Below are positions 33,276 to 43,513 of a stretch of DNA of 64,000 nt, piece after piece (position 1 is the stretch's first letter; each line of letters starts with the position of its first letter). This DNA comes from JAWLCA01 sp041687395. GTDB lineage: Bacteria; Pseudomonadota; Alphaproteobacteria; Rhodobacterales; Rhodobacteraceae. Under the pieces are notes generated by a model. It was not told the DNA's origin. It searched no databases and was given only the letters and a program-made list of their open reading frames with translations. Location of the stretch: NCBI GenBank assembly GCA_041687395.1, contig JAWLCA010000022.1, forward strand, positions 11,137 through 75,136, in the 5' to 3' direction. The position numbers and the translations under genes were made by a program.

Positions 33276-34027
33276 GGGCGCTTCTGGCAGCGCTGTCCCT
33301 GGGCGCCGCTGCGGCCGGCGCAGGCGCGGAAGATCGCCGTTCGGGCTTCGACTACATGAGCCCGCAGACGCAGGCGATGCAGGCCGACGACACGGCAAAC
33401 CCCGGGATGCTTGCCGTGCTCGAAGGTCGGCGCTTGTGGGATGCGCCGACGGGCAGTTCTGAGCGCTCCTGCTCCGACTGCCACGGCGTCCCCGAGGACA
33501 TGCGTGGCGTCTCGGCCCGTTATCCCGCGTGGGACGAAATCTCCGGCGGTGCCACCGATCTCGCCGGCCGGATAAACCTGTGCCGGAGCCGGCATCAGGA
33601 CGCACCAGCGCTCGCGTACGAGGGGCCGGAGTTGCTGGCCCTGACGACACTGATCGGGCTCCAGTCACGCGGCATGCCGATCGCGCCTGACCCCGATGCG
33701 CGCCTTGATACCTGGCGTGCTCGGGGCGACGCGCTCTATCGGCAACGGATCGGCCAACTCAATCTCTCCTGCGCCAACTGCCATGATGACAACGCGGGCA
33801 GACGGCTCGCCAGCGCGCCGATCCCGCAGGCCCACCCCATCGGTTACCCGATCTACCGGCTGGAGTGGCAGGGTATGGGGTCGCTCCATCGGCGGTTCCG
33901 AAACTGCATGACGGGTGTGCGCAGCACGCCTGCCGACCTTGGATCGGAAGAGTTCATCGCCCTGGAAGCCTACCTGATGAAGCGCGCGGCCGGCATGACC
34001 GTGGAAACCCCGGCGGTCCGGCCTTGA
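33272..34027 (+). CDS. soxA: SoxA, di-haem subunit of SoxAX
   Basis: The start is ATG 33272, overlapping the soxZ stop. The 251-residue protein has a signal peptide (ALLAALSLGAAAAGAGA), a first haem motif CSDCHG, a second CANCHD, and RFRNCMTGVRS, which supplies the cysteine persulfide haem ligand and active-site Cys of SoxA. A lone Cys in RINLCRSRHQDAP is also conserved. SoxAX joins thiosulfate to SoxY. No soxB or soxCD follows within the window; instead there is about 285 bp without a recognisable gene before the glucan synthase. Confidence 0.92.
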   Translation: MRALLAALSLGAAAAGAGAEDRRSGFDYMSPQTQAMQADDTANPGMLAVLEGRRLWDAPTGSSERSCSDCHGVPEDMRGVSARYPAWDEISGGATDLAGRINLCRSRHQDAPALAYEGPELLALTTLIGLQSRGMPIAPDPDARLDTWRARGDALYRQRIGQLNLSCANCHDDNAGRRLASAPIPQAHPIGYPIYRLEWQGMGSLHRRFRNCMTGVRSTPADLGSEEFIALEAYLMKRAAGMTVETPAVRP

Positions 34028-34311
34028 AGTCCCGTCGGGCGGCCGTGGTCAGTGCGGCATAGCCGTCGCTGCCGAGCCATGCTCCGCGCGCAACTACGAG
34101 CTGCGAGCATCACGGTGCTTTGGTCGCACCTTTCTGGCGACGATGGAACTGTTCCCGCCGCCTAAGCGGCGTCGAGACGCAGATGGAATGCATCGACTGG
34201 CCGGGCCAGCGCCTTTCGACTCGCAATGTGAATCCGTTCTCGCCCGAGAGCCGGAACCATACCACTTTTCAGTTGAAAGGAGCACAGGCGCGCTGCTCCT
34301 TGAACCATCAC

Positions 34312-37300
34312 TCACCGCATGGCGATCAGCAATTCCTGAGCACCTTCGGACAGTGGCAGCCTGAGTTGCCCGTCCGTGGGCGTAAGGATCGTGCCGTTCA
34401 GGGTTGCCGAAAGGACCCCGTGCCCGGTTGCTCCGGCATTCTCGATGATGATCGTCAGATGTGTGTTCTCGATGGTAACCGTAGCTCTGACCTGGGGCCA
34501 GTCCTTCGGGAGACAGGGTTTCAGAATGAGGTCCGCGCCGGCGCGGGTAAGCCCGAGAAGGCCCTCGATCCCGGCGCGGTACATCCAGGCGGCCGACCCT
34601 GTGTACCAGGTCCAGCCGCCGCGTCCGGCATGGGGCGGGGTGGAATAGACGTCCGCGGCGACCACATAGGGTTCCACCTTGTAGCGGGCCGTATCGGCCG
34701 GGGTGAGCGCATGATTGACAGGATTGAGCATCGCGAACAGCACACCTGCGGCATCGCCGTCGCCCAGCCTTGCGTAGGCCAGGATCGCCCACATCGCCGC
34801 ATGGCTGTACTGCCCGCCGTTCTCGCGCAGGCCGGGCGGATAGCCCTTTATATAGCCGGGATCCTGCGCAGAGGCGTCGAAGGGCGGCGCGAACAGCAGC
34901 GCAAGTCCGGGGTCGGGACGGATCAGATGCTCCGCCATCGAGGCCATGGCCCTGGCCGCTCGGGCCGGCTCGGCCGCGCCTGAAAGCACGGCCCAGGATT
35001 GTGCGATGCTGTCGATCCGGCATTCATCCGATGTGGCAGAGCCCAGAAGGGCGCCATCGTCATAGGTGCCGCGCCGATACCAGTCGCCGTCCCAGCCGTC
35101 ACGCTCGATGGCGCGTGTGACCTCAGCTGCATGACGCCGCCAGCGGCTTGCGCGGACCGGGTCGCGGGTGTCGGCAAGCGGAGCCATCGCGTCGATCGTT
35201 GCGATCAGCAGCCAGCCCAACCAGACCGAGGTGCCGCGCCCGTCCTCGCCCACGCGGTTCATGCCGTCGTTCCAGTCGCCGGTGCCGATAAGGGGCATGC
35301 CATTCTCGCCCGTCAGCTCGATGGCCTGGTCGAGGCCACGGGCGCAGTGTTCGAACAAGCTTGCTTCTTCGGGCGAGACGGTTGGCAGGAAGAAATCGTC
35401 ATGTGCGCCGGGGGGCACGGTGGGGCCTTCGAGAAACGGCACCATTTCGTCAAGCACGGCCGCATCGCCCGAGACCGCGACATAATGCGCGACCGCATGG
35501 CCCAGCCAGACCCGGTCGTCCGAGATGCGGGTCCGGACGCCTTGCCCCGAATGCGGCAGCCACCAGTGCTGCACATCCCCTTCAGGGAACTGCCTTGATG
35601 CGGCGCGCAGCAAGTGCGCGCGTGTCATCGCGGGCCGCAGCGCCGCCAGGGCCATCCCGTCCTGCAACTGATCGCGGAACCCATAAGCCCCACTTGCCTG
35701 ATAGAACCCCGCACGCGCCCAGATCCGGCACGCGATGGTCTGATAGAGCAGCCAGCCGTTCAGCATGATGTTCATCGCCCGGTCGGGTGTTTCCACTTGA
35801 ACCGTGCCCAGCAGATCGGCCCAGTGCCGTTTCACGGTATCGAGCGTGGCCGAAGGGTCGGTGTCGCGGTGTCGCTGGATGAGTGCGCGCGCAGCATCCT
35901 CCGACTGTGCCTGTCCCAGCAGGAACAGAACCTCCACCGTCGCACCGGGGGCCAGTGTCAGGTGCCGTTGGAGCGCTGCGCATGAGTCGAGCGCGGGACC
36001 GGTTCGACCAGACAGCGGTGCCGCGCCGATGCCGGCAGGCGCCGCCATGCTGCCGCCGATTCCAAGAACCTCGGCTCGGTCCGCGCTGAAGCTCGTGGTT
36101 TCTGCGCCCAGATCGGCAAAGGCAACGCGGCCCGGAAAGGCGGTCGAGAACGGATTGCGGGCCAGGATCGCGCCGGTTTCGGCCTCGCAGCTGGTGACGA
36201 CATGGCGCAGGGTTGCACCGCGCGCTTGCCCCAGAACCCATTCGGCATAGGCAGTGACCGACAGGCGCCGCGCGCGACCCGAGGTGTTGCGCAGGGTCAG
36301 GAGTGATATCCGGATCGGGTCATCCAGAGGCACGAACTGAACCATTACCGCGTCGATGCCGTGGGCGCTGTGGTCAAACCGGCTGTAGCCGAAACCGTGG
36401 CGTGCAACGTATAGCCCGCTGTCGCGGATCGGCAGCGCGGTCGGCGTCCATGTCTGGCCGGTGTCAAGGTCGTGCAGCCAGATCGCCTCGCCCGCCGGAT
36501 CGGTGACGGGGTCGTTCGACCACGGCGTCAACTGGTTCTCTCGGCTGTTCTCGGACCAGACATGGCCGCTGCCCATGGCCGACACCTGAAAGCCGAAGCC
36601 GTGGTTGGAGATAACGTTGATCCACGGGGCGGGCGTGGTTTGCCCGTCGCGCAGAACAATGACGTATTCGCGCCCATCCTCGGCGAACCCGCCGGTGCCA
36701 TTGAAGTACTCCAATGTCGAGGTGTCGAAGGTGTCAGGCTTTTTCTGAGACGCAGGGGGCGACGGCAGGGAGGCGAGGCGCGCTGGAACCTTCGGAGCGG
36801 CCGCCAAGGTAAGCGCGTCAAGCTGCTGGCCGATGCTGCCCCGGCTGCCGAGCAAGACGACGCTTGCCACGGCATGCAGCAGCGCCTTTGCTTCGGGCGT
36901 GATCAGATCGCTGCGGAGAACGTGCACAATGCCGTCGGGTCTTCCCGCAGGTGCATCCGTCCGCGGAAGCGATCCCGCCGTGCGGACCGCGGTCTCGATC
37001 ATCGTCTGAAGATCCTGCACGTAAGAAGCCGCGCGATCGTTCAGGATCACCACATCGAAGGCAAACTGCCGCATTCGCAGATATTCGTGTGCAGCCAGCA
37101 CCTCGAGGAGCCGGGGCGCATCTTCTGCATCCTCGATCCGGAACAGCAGGATCGGCAGGTCCCCCGAAACCCCGTACGGCCAGAGCGCCGACTGCGGGCC
37201 CATCCCCGAAATGATCGTGGAGGCGGGTGCGCGCAGGCGCGCATCGGCACGGATCAGCACCCCCCCCAGACGCTGGAAATCCGCGGCAGCGGATGGTGCG

Positions 37301-40300
37301 ATGCCAAGGTGGCGCAGTTGGACCTGCGCCTGCGTCCAGGAGAGCGTCTCTGCGCGGTCAAAGGCGGACGGATCACGGTGCCGGTCCACGAGGTCCAGAA
37401 GTTTGTCGGGGTCGTCGGCAACCATGGTCCAGAATGTCACGCACGCCGCACCGCCGGCAGGCACGACCACCGAGCGACGGATCGCAAACACCGGGTCAAG
37501 AACTGTGCCCGTAGTCTGCGACAGGTCTCCATCTGCCATCGCCGCCTGCCCGATGGCGCCGCCCTGCCCGATGAACCGTGCCCGATCCGTCTCGATCTGG
37601 ATCGGTGCTGCCTCTTCGCCCTCGACTACCGCGATATGGGCGGCCCAGACTTCGGGGTCGCTCGGCGCTCGGCGGCGGCGCGTTGCAATCAGGACACCCA
37701 GTTCGGGCACGAAGTCGGTGACCACGAACAGCTTGGAAAAGGCCGGGTGCGCCACGTCCGCAGCCATCGGCGCAAGGACGAGTTCGGCATAGGACGTAAG
37801 ATCGATCTCTCGTGGGTGGCGTCCTGTATTGGTGAGCGTCACGCGCCGCGCCTCGGCATCATCCTCGGTCGATACGACGATCTCGGTAACGCTCGTCAGG
37901 GAAGCGGCCTTGTGTGTAAAGGTCGCCTGATGCTCCGAGAAGACAGCCTCATGGCCGGCCGCGTCGGCGCCGGTCGGGCTCACCGCCGCCGACCAGACCT
38001 GGTCTGTTGCGCGGTCGCGCAGAAAGACGAATGACCCGTGCTGTGCGGTCGTTGGATCGTCGCGCCAGCGGGTCACCGCAAGGCCGCGCCAGCGGCTGAA
38101 ACCGGCGCCGGTTGGGGTCAGCATCACGCCGTAGGCCCCGTTCGACAGCAGATGTGCGGTTGGCGGGGCGGTCGCCGGCGACGAAAACTGCCGCACCACG
38201 GGCGCCCGGTCCGGCTCAAGAGCCGCCACCGCGACCTCTTCGGCGCGTGGTGGCGCCTCTGACACATCGCGCGGCACGCGCTCCTGCAGCAGCAGTTCCA
38301 CGGCCATGATCATTGGTTCGGCATGGAACCGGGCACGCAGGCGGCCCTTCTGCACGGCATTAGCGATGGCGGTGATGGTCATGCCCTGATGATGCGCCAT
38401 GTAGCTGCGCACGATTGCGAAATCCGACCCTGCCGGCAGGCGCGATTTGGTGTAATCGATCGCCTCGTAGAAGCCGAACCTTCCTTCTGCCCCAAGCGCG
38501 GCAAGCCTGGCGAAATTGCGCCTTGCGTCGGCAGGGGTCACCATTGCGGCCAGTCCGGTCGCATAGGGCGAAATCACGAGGTTCTCGCTCAATCCCCTTT
38601 TCAGGCCCAGACCGGGGACGCCGAAGTTGGAGTACTGATAGGTCATCTCCAGATCGCGGGCGTTGTAGGCGGACTCCGATATCCCCCAAGGGATGCCGAT
38701 GGCGGAGCCATGAGATTGCTGGCGCTGCACGATCCGGCGGTTGGTTTCCGCCAGCACGGACCCCTCAGGGGCGCGCATGACCAGCGATGGCATCAGGTAT
38801 TCGAACATGCTGCCTGACCAAGAGATCAGGGCGGATCCCGCGCCCACCGGGGTAGCCGTACGGCCCAGGCGGAACCAGTGGCGGGTCTCGATATCGCCCT
38901 TGGCTATCGCGAACAGGCTCGCCAGTCGCGCCTCGGACGCCAGAAGATCGTAGCAGCTGGGATCAAGCCGGTTGCTCGTGACGGAGAACCCTATCGACAG
39001 AAGTTTCTTGTCTCGATCGAGCAGGAAGCCGAAGTCCATCCCGGCCGCAAGATCGCGGGCAAGCCGTTCGACGGCTGCAAGGCGCGGAGCAAGGCTCAGG
39101 TCGCGGTCGGCGGCATGTCCCGCGAGGCAAGTATGCACGGCTTCGATCCAGAATAGGGCCTCGGAGTCCGGGGATGCAAAGATGCGCGCGTGGGCGATTG
39201 TGGCGATGCTGAGACGCAGGAGACGGTCAAGCGGTGCCTTCGCTGACGCGGCCTTGGCCAGTTCTCCGAGCAGATGGGCGAGGTCCTTGTCTGCCTTTTC
39301 GGTCCGGAGCGCGCGTTCTGCCAGAACAATCGTATCGGACAGGCCCTCACGCCAGTCGGCCTCCGCGACCGCTGCCCGCTGCCATTCCGCACAGGCCTGG
39401 GCTACGGCGATCAGATGTCCGGCCAGATTCCCGCTGTCCACTGTCGAGACGTAGGCAGGTTCCAGCACCCGCAGATCGTCGGTGGCATGCCAGTTGAACA
39501 GATGCCCCCGGAACTGAGGCATGCGCTGCACCGTGGCCAGCGTCCTTTCCAGGCGGGCGGTTGCGTCAGCGCGTCCGATCCATCCCAGATCATGGGCTGC
39601 CGTCGTCGCCAGAAGGTAAAGCCCGATGTTCGTCGGCGACGTGCGCCGCGCCAGCGCGGGACGCGGCGTTTCCTGGAAGTTGTCGGGCGGCAGATCATTG
39701 TCGTCGGACGTCACGAATGTTTCGAAATATCGCCATGTGCTGCGGCCGATCAACCGCAACTCAAGCCTGTCGGAGTCTGTCAGGAGTGCCGTCTCGGGCG
39801 ATGGTCTGGACCGGCTGACGTAGGAAGCGACAAGCGGGCTGACGAGCCAGAGGATCACGAAGGGCGCGATCAGCGGCCATACCGCCGGGTTCAGCGCAGC
39901 CGCCCCGCCCGCCATCCCGAGGCCAAGAGCGACTGCGCCAGCCATGTCCCGGTAGTACGAAAGCAGGCCGGGGCGCCTCTGTTGGGACAGCTGGGCTGCA
40001 GTGATCCATTCCAGCAGGCTGCGGCGGGAAACCAGAAGCCGCCAGACGGTGCGAAGGATGGCATCGCACATCCGCAGCGACGCGTCGGGCAGCAAGGTGA
40101 TGTCCAGTGCGATCCTTGTCGCTGCCGTCCGCACGTCTCGGGCAAGCGCCGCAAGGTGGCTGTGCGCGGTAATTCCGGCCCGGCCGGGGAGCAGGACGAA
40201 GGGCAAGGGGAGCAGATATGGCAGCGCCAGCATGACCAGCACGAGGGCCGTCCATGCGACCGCACCAGGCAGCGGCAGCAGCCATCCCGCCGCAAGCGCA

Positions 40301-42810
40301 AGAAGTGTCAGGGGGGCGGTGAGAGATCGACGGAGGTTGTCGATCATCTTCCACCGTCCAAGCGCCGTAATTGGACGATTCCGGTCGTCGGCCCGTCCGG
40401 TCAGCCAAGGCAGAAGCTGCCAGTCCCCACGCACCCAGCGGTGCTGCCGTCGCGCGGCAATATCGTGTCGCGCCGGAAAATCCTCGACCACTTCGACATC
40501 GGATACCAGAGCCGCGCGGGCGAGATCCCCCTCGAACAGGTCGTGGCTGAGCATCGTGTTGTCGGGCACGCGGTCGGCCAGCGCAGCGGCGAAGGCATCG
40601 ACGTCGTAGATCCCCTTGCCGGTGAACGACCCTTCGCCAAACAGATCCTGATACACATCCGAGATCGCCGCGGCATAGGTGTCGATCCCGCCGTGGCTGG
40701 CATAAATCTTCTGATAGATCGAACCCTCAGTCCCGACCGGCAGCGCGGGGGTCACGCGCGGTTGAAGGATGCCGTAGCCTTGCGTGACGCGGCCCGCGGC
40801 TGCATCGAACTGCGGTGCGTTCAGGGGATGGGCAAGCTTCCCGATCAGTCGTCGGACCGTATCGCGCAACAGTCGCGTGTCTGCGTCCAGCGTGATCACG
40901 TACCGGACGTCTTGCGGCACCGTGCAGGGCGGCACGAAGCTGGTGTCCGTGGCGCCGCGCAGCAGGCGGTTGAGTTCGGTCAGCTTGCCTCGTTTCCGCT
41001 CCCATCCCATCCAGACACCCATCGAGGGGTTCCATTGACGGCGCCGGTGAAGAAACAGGAACCTGTCACTTCCCTCTGACGGGTAGGTCGTGTTCAGCCG
41101 GGCGATCTCGCGCTTGGCCTGGGCGATCAACTCGGCGTCCTGAGGCCGGGTTTCGGCCGCGGAATCGGGACCATCGGCCAGCAACGCATAGTGAAGGGCG
41201 CCATCCGTGCTGGACAGATGATGCACCTCCAGCCGTTCGATGCAGGCTGCCAGTTCCTCGACCGTGTCCAGCAAAACCGGCACCACGACAAGGCAGCGCA
41301 AGTCAGGCGGAATCCCCTGGGTCAGGTCCAGTCCCGGCAGACGCCGCGGCGGAACTACCCGCGTAACGATCAGATTGACCAAGGAACTCGCCGCTTCGAA
41401 CGCCGCGCCAGACCCTGCGACGGCAAGGGCCAGGACAAGCCACCCCTGCGCGCCCGACTGAACAAGCGCCAGCCCGAGAACCGCAAAGCACGCAAGACTT
41501 ATCGCCGCCAGATATCCCCCCAGTCCGAAGCCACCGATGAGCCGCCGCAATCGCTCTCCCGGCCGCGGACTGTATCCGACGGCACGTTCAAGGGCGCGGC
41601 GCCCGGGCCCGATGAGAGCGTAACCGGGATCGCGGGTCGCGGGCGTCTGCCCCGAGCAGGCAAGCGCGAGCGCAGCATCCGTCACCTCCACCTCCGACAA
41701 CCCGGAGCCGCGCGCGAGCGTCTCGATTTCGGTGCGATAGAGGTTGCGCGACGCGAAATCCATGGCGGCGAAGTCGGAGCCTGCTCGAAGCCGTGCATCG
41801 ACAGGGCTGACCTCTTCGAAGAAGTCCGGCCAATCCATCTCGGAAATCAGCCGCATGCTGGTGACGATGTTGCGCATCGTCACGTTCGATGCACCCTGCC
41901 GGACTTGGGCGTGCTGCACGACATCGTCCATCGTCAGGCCTTGCTGCCTCAGACGATCCTGCAGCCAGCCGTGCAATGGCGTCTCTGAGGTGGCGAACCC
42001 TCGCAGGCGCTGGGCGATCCGAGCCGCCAGGATCTCGGGAAGCGGTGCGCCGTCGAACGCCTGCGTCGCATCGGCCATGGCCCGAAACCCAGTGTCGTGC
42101 GAATGAGAGGTGCTGCCCTTCGCGCTCTGCCTCAACACCTTGTCGACCAGTTCATCCGCAGCCTGCCGAAGTTCCTGTGCCGCGACGATCTGATCGGCCA
42201 GTCTGCGCATGTTCTCGATCAGCACGATGCGCAGCGTGATCGCCACGGCCCACAACTCTCCGATCGTCAGGGGATCAACCGTCTGGTAGGCGCGCACGAA
42301 CCTGGCAAGCACAGGGCCGTTCAGCAGACTGTCGGTGTGGGCGACATAGCCCCAGGCGATGCCAAGGACACGCGGATAGCCTGCGAAGGGGCCTGTGGCC
42401 AGCTTCGGAAGCTGACGGTAGTATTCGGGGGGCAGATCGCGCGCGATCTGTTCCAACTGACGTTCGACCAGATGGTAGTTGTCCAGCAACCACTCCGTCG
42501 CGGGGCTGATGGTTTGCCCCGCCTGTAGCGCCTGCGTACAGCATCGGTAGGCCGACAGCAGCACTTCGGAATTCTCCCGAACCCGCGCACTCAACGGAAC
42601 GACCCGCAGGGCGTGTTGCGTGACGGGCTGGGCCTTCGCCAGCGAAATGGCATGATGTTCGAGACGCTCCGTCCCGAACAGATCGGCACGGATAACTGCG
42701 GTATCGTGCCAAGGGCCGATGGGTGGCCCTCGCCACGCGACCGACATCCACGCCCGCACCCGTGCGCGCAGCCTTGTGCTCGACCGCCGATCGCGGCTGT
42801 TTGACGTCAC
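34312..42810 (-). CDS. ndvB: Cyclic beta-1,2-glucan synthase (NdvB/ChvB family)
   Basis: The 2832-residue giant membrane enzyme has a length typical of ChvB/Cgs. It has an N-terminal helical region and a GT84 glycosyltransferase domain with ITLDADTRLLRD and the processive-synthase motif QHRWVRGDWQLLPWL. Several membrane helices are visible (YLAAISLACFAVLGLAL; LTLLALAAGWLLPLP; ALGLGMAGGAAALNPAVWPL). Two large carbohydrate-binding/GH94 modules follow, with GDWNDGMNRVG as the phosphorylase acid region. It makes periplasmic cyclic glucans for osmoadaptation from UDP-glucose. The start is GTG at 42810, overlapping the stop of a tiny upstream gene (GTGA), which indicates translational coupling. No ndvA exporter is visible. 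Confidence 0.95.
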   Translation of the reverse strand: MTSNSRDRRSSTRLRARVRAWMSVAWRGPPIGPWHDTAVIRADLFGTERLEHHAISLAKAQPVTQHALRVVPLSARVRENSEVLLSAYRCCTQALQAGQTISPATEWLLDNYHLVERQLEQIARDLPPEYYRQLPKLATGPFAGYPRVLGIAWGYVAHTDSLLNGPVLARFVRAYQTVDPLTIGELWAVAITLRIVLIENMRRLADQIVAAQELRQAADELVDKVLRQSAKGSTSHSHDTGFRAMADATQAFDGAPLPEILAARIAQRLRGFATSETPLHGWLQDRLRQQGLTMDDVVQHAQVRQGASNVTMRNIVTSMRLISEMDWPDFFEEVSPVDARLRAGSDFAAMDFASRNLYRTEIETLARGSGLSEVEVTDAALALACSGQTPATRDPGYALIGPGRRALERAVGYSPRPGERLRRLIGGFGLGGYLAAISLACFAVLGLALVQSGAQGWLVLALAVAGSGAAFEAASSLVNLIVTRVVPPRRLPGLDLTQGIPPDLRCLVVVPVLLDTVEELAACIERLEVHHLSSTDGALHYALLADGPDSAAETRPQDAELIAQAKREIARLNTTYPSEGSDRFLFLHRRRQWNPSMGVWMGWERKRGKLTELNRLLRGATDTSFVPPCTVPQDVRYVITLDADTRLLRDTVRRLIGKLAHPLNAPQFDAAAGRVTQGYGILQPRVTPALPVGTEGSIYQKIYASHGGIDTYAAAISDVYQDLFGEGSFTGKGIYDVDAFAAALADRVPDNTMLSHDLFEGDLARAALVSDVEVVEDFPARHDIAARRQHRWVRGDWQLLPWLTGRADDRNRPITALGRWKMIDNLRRSLTAPLTLLALAAGWLLPLPGAVAWTALVLVMLALPYLLPLPFVLLPGRAGITAHSHLAALARDVRTAATRIALDITLLPDASLRMCDAILRTVWRLLVSRRSLLEWITAAQLSQQRRPGLLSYYRDMAGAVALGLGMAGGAAALNPAVWPLIAPFVILWLVSPLVASYVSRSRPSPETALLTDSDRLELRLIGRSTWRYFETFVTSDDNDLPPDNFQETPRPALARRTSPTNIGLYLLATTAAHDLGWIGRADATARLERTLATVQRMPQFRGHLFNWHATDDLRVLEPAYVSTVDSGNLAGHLIAVAQACAEWQRAAVAEADWREGLSDTIVLAERALRTEKADKDLAHLLGELAKAASAKAPLDRLLRLSIATIAHARIFASPDSEALFWIEAVHTCLAGHAADRDLSLAPRLAAVERLARDLAAGMDFGFLLDRDKKLLSIGFSVTSNRLDPSCYDLLASEARLASLFAIAKGDIETRHWFRLGRTATPVGAGSALISWSGSMFEYLMPSLVMRAPEGSVLAETNRRIVQRQQSHGSAIGIPWGISESAYNARDLEMTYQYSNFGVPGLGLKRGLSENLVISPYATGLAAMVTPADARRNFARLAALGAEGRFGFYEAIDYTKSRLPAGSDFAIVRSYMAHHQGMTITAIANAVQKGRLRARFHAEPMIMAVELLLQERVPRDVSEAPPRAEEVAVAALEPDRAPVVRQFSSPATAPPTAHLLSNGAYGVMLTPTGAGFSRWRGLAVTRWRDDPTTAQHGSFVFLRDRATDQVWSAAVSPTGADAAGHEAVFSEHQATFTHKAASLTSVTEIVVSTEDDAEARRVTLTNTGRHPREIDLTSYAELVLAPMAADVAHPAFSKLFVVTDFVPELGVLIATRRRRAPSDPEVWAAHIAVVEGEEAAPIQIETDRARFIGQGGAIGQAAMADGDLSQTTGTVLDPVFAIRRSVVVPAGGAACVTFWTMVADDPDKLLDLVDRHRDPSAFDRAETLSWTQAQVQLRHLGIAPSAAADFQRLGGVLIRADARLRAPASTIISGMGPQSALWPYGVSGDLPILLFRIEDAEDAPRLLEVLAAHEYLRMRQFAFDVVILNDRAASYVQDLQTMIETAVRTAGSLPRTDAPAGRPDGIVHVLRSDLITPEAKALLHAVASVVLLGSRGSIGQQLDALTLAAAPKVPARLASLPSPPASQKKPDTFDTSTLEYFNGTGGFAEDGREYVIVLRDGQTTPAPWINVISNHGFGFQVSAMGSGHVWSENSRENQLTPWSNDPVTDPAGEAIWLHDLDTGQTWTPTALPIRDSGLYVARHGFGYSRFDHSAHGIDAVMVQFVPLDDPIRISLLTLRNTSGRARRLSVTAYAEWVLGQARGATLRHVVTSCEAETGAILARNPFSTAFPGRVAFADLGAETTSFSADRAEVLGIGGSMAAPAGIGAAPLSGRTGPALDSCAALQRHLTLAPGATVEVLFLLGQAQSEDAARALIQRHRDTDPSATLDTVKRHWADLLGTVQVETPDRAMNIMLNGWLLYQTIACRIWARAGFYQASGAYGFRDQLQDGMALAALRPAMTRAHLLRAASRQFPEGDVQHWWLPHSGQGVRTRISDDRVWLGHAVAHYVAVSGDAAVLDEMVPFLEGPTVPPGAHDDFFLPTVSPEEASLFEHCARGLDQAIELTGENGMPLIGTGDWNDGMNRVGEDGRGTSVWLGWLLIATIDAMAPLADTRDPVRASRWRRHAAEVTRAIERDGWDGDWYRRGTYDDGALLGSATSDECRIDSIAQSWAVLSGAAEPARAARAMASMAEHLIRPDPGLALLFAPPFDASAQDPGYIKGYPPGLRENGGQYSHAAMWAILAYARLGDGDAAGVLFAMLNPVNHALTPADTARYKVEPYVVAADVYSTPPHAGRGGWTWYTGSAAWMYRAGIEGLLGLTRAGADLILKPCLPKDWPQVRATVTIENTHLTIIIENAGATGHGVLSATLNGTILTPTDGQLRLPLSEGAQELLIAMR

Positions 42811-43001
42811 TGAGTTGACGGCAAGCTACGGTCGTTGCCGACTGTCTGGGGGATGATTTGGCCGGAGATTCGCCCGTTGTCCCCTTTTGATGCGCGACCG
42901 GCATCCTGCCGTTCCCCGATCTTTCGAGGGGCCGCGATCCTGTCGCAGCGAAGGCGGTGTGTCATGGCTGCCCATCGCTCGGTGATCTGATCCCATTCCA
43001 T
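42807..43001 (-). CDS. Tiny conserved-type protein translationally coupled to the glucan synthase gene
   Basis: A 64-codon frame starts at ATG 43001, with AGAAAGGA about 7 nt upstream, and ends with TGA overlapping the GTG start of ndvB by 3 nt. The N-terminus MEWDQITERWAAMTHRLR is amphipathic and acidic/aromatic, reminiscent of short alphaproteobacterial hypothetical proteins; the rest is Arg/Gln-rich with no recognised domain. The coupling and ribosome-binding site are the evidence for a real gene. Function unknown; a leader cistron that sets ndvB translation is possible. Confidence 0.5.
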   Translation of the reverse strand: MEWDQITERWAAMTHRLRCDRIAAPRKIGERQDAGRASKGDNGRISGQIIPQTVGNDRSLPSTQ

Positions 43002-43214
43002 GCGAAGTCCTTTCTGGACAGGGCACCAGTCCGAATGGTGCGATCCGGACGGCGCGTGGCAACTGACGGAACAACTTCACACATACTCGATGCGTTCCCC
43101 TGAAACGAAGGGGGGTGGCAATTTGCCGCTGATTTCGGTTCCCGGTAGCCGGTGCCTGGCCTTCCGTCGATGCTTCAGAGTGTCATGGCTCACTTGCGAG
43201 GTTCTTCACCGATC

Positions 43215-43513
43215 ATCCACCCGCTATGCCGGGAAGAGCGAAGGTGATCGTTGCCTTCGTTGCCACTGCGTCCGCCCAAGACACAGTGGAAGCGGCCAAC
43301 GGCCGGTGGCGCTGCTTCTCCTTCCAGATTTGGCACAAGGCGCCGAAGCTCGCGACAATCATGGCTGAGGCAGAACGTGCGGTTCTGGCCTACATGTCCT
43401 TTGACGAGAGCCTGCGCACCAGTTTGCGCAGCATTAATCCGCCGGAGCGCAACAACCAGAAGATCAAGCGCCGCACCAATGTGGCCGGCGACTTCCTCTC
43501 CCGCGCCGTCTAA
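43215..43513 (+). pseudogene. IS256 (Mutator)-family transposase C-terminal remnant
   Basis: The plus-strand frame gives VIVAFVATASAQDTVEAANGRW, then KAPKLATIMAEAERAVLAYMSFDESLRTSL and SINPPERNNQKIKRRTNVAGDF. These match the C-terminal third of IS256 transposases (PKLAxxMxEAExDVLAYMxF ... STNPxERLNxEIKRRTxVVGIF), including the catalytic Glu region. Only about 95 residues remain of roughly 400, and no terminal repeats are visible. Flanking 43002-43214 and 43514-43778 contain nothing I can assign. It marks a rearrangement point between the glucan-synthase and RND-efflux regions. Confidence 0.7.

Noticed and set aside
34028..34311. Possible small gene or RNA between soxA and ndvB
   Set aside because: The open frames are extensions or shadows, there is no ribosome-binding site, and I could not fold a convincing tRNA or terminator from it.
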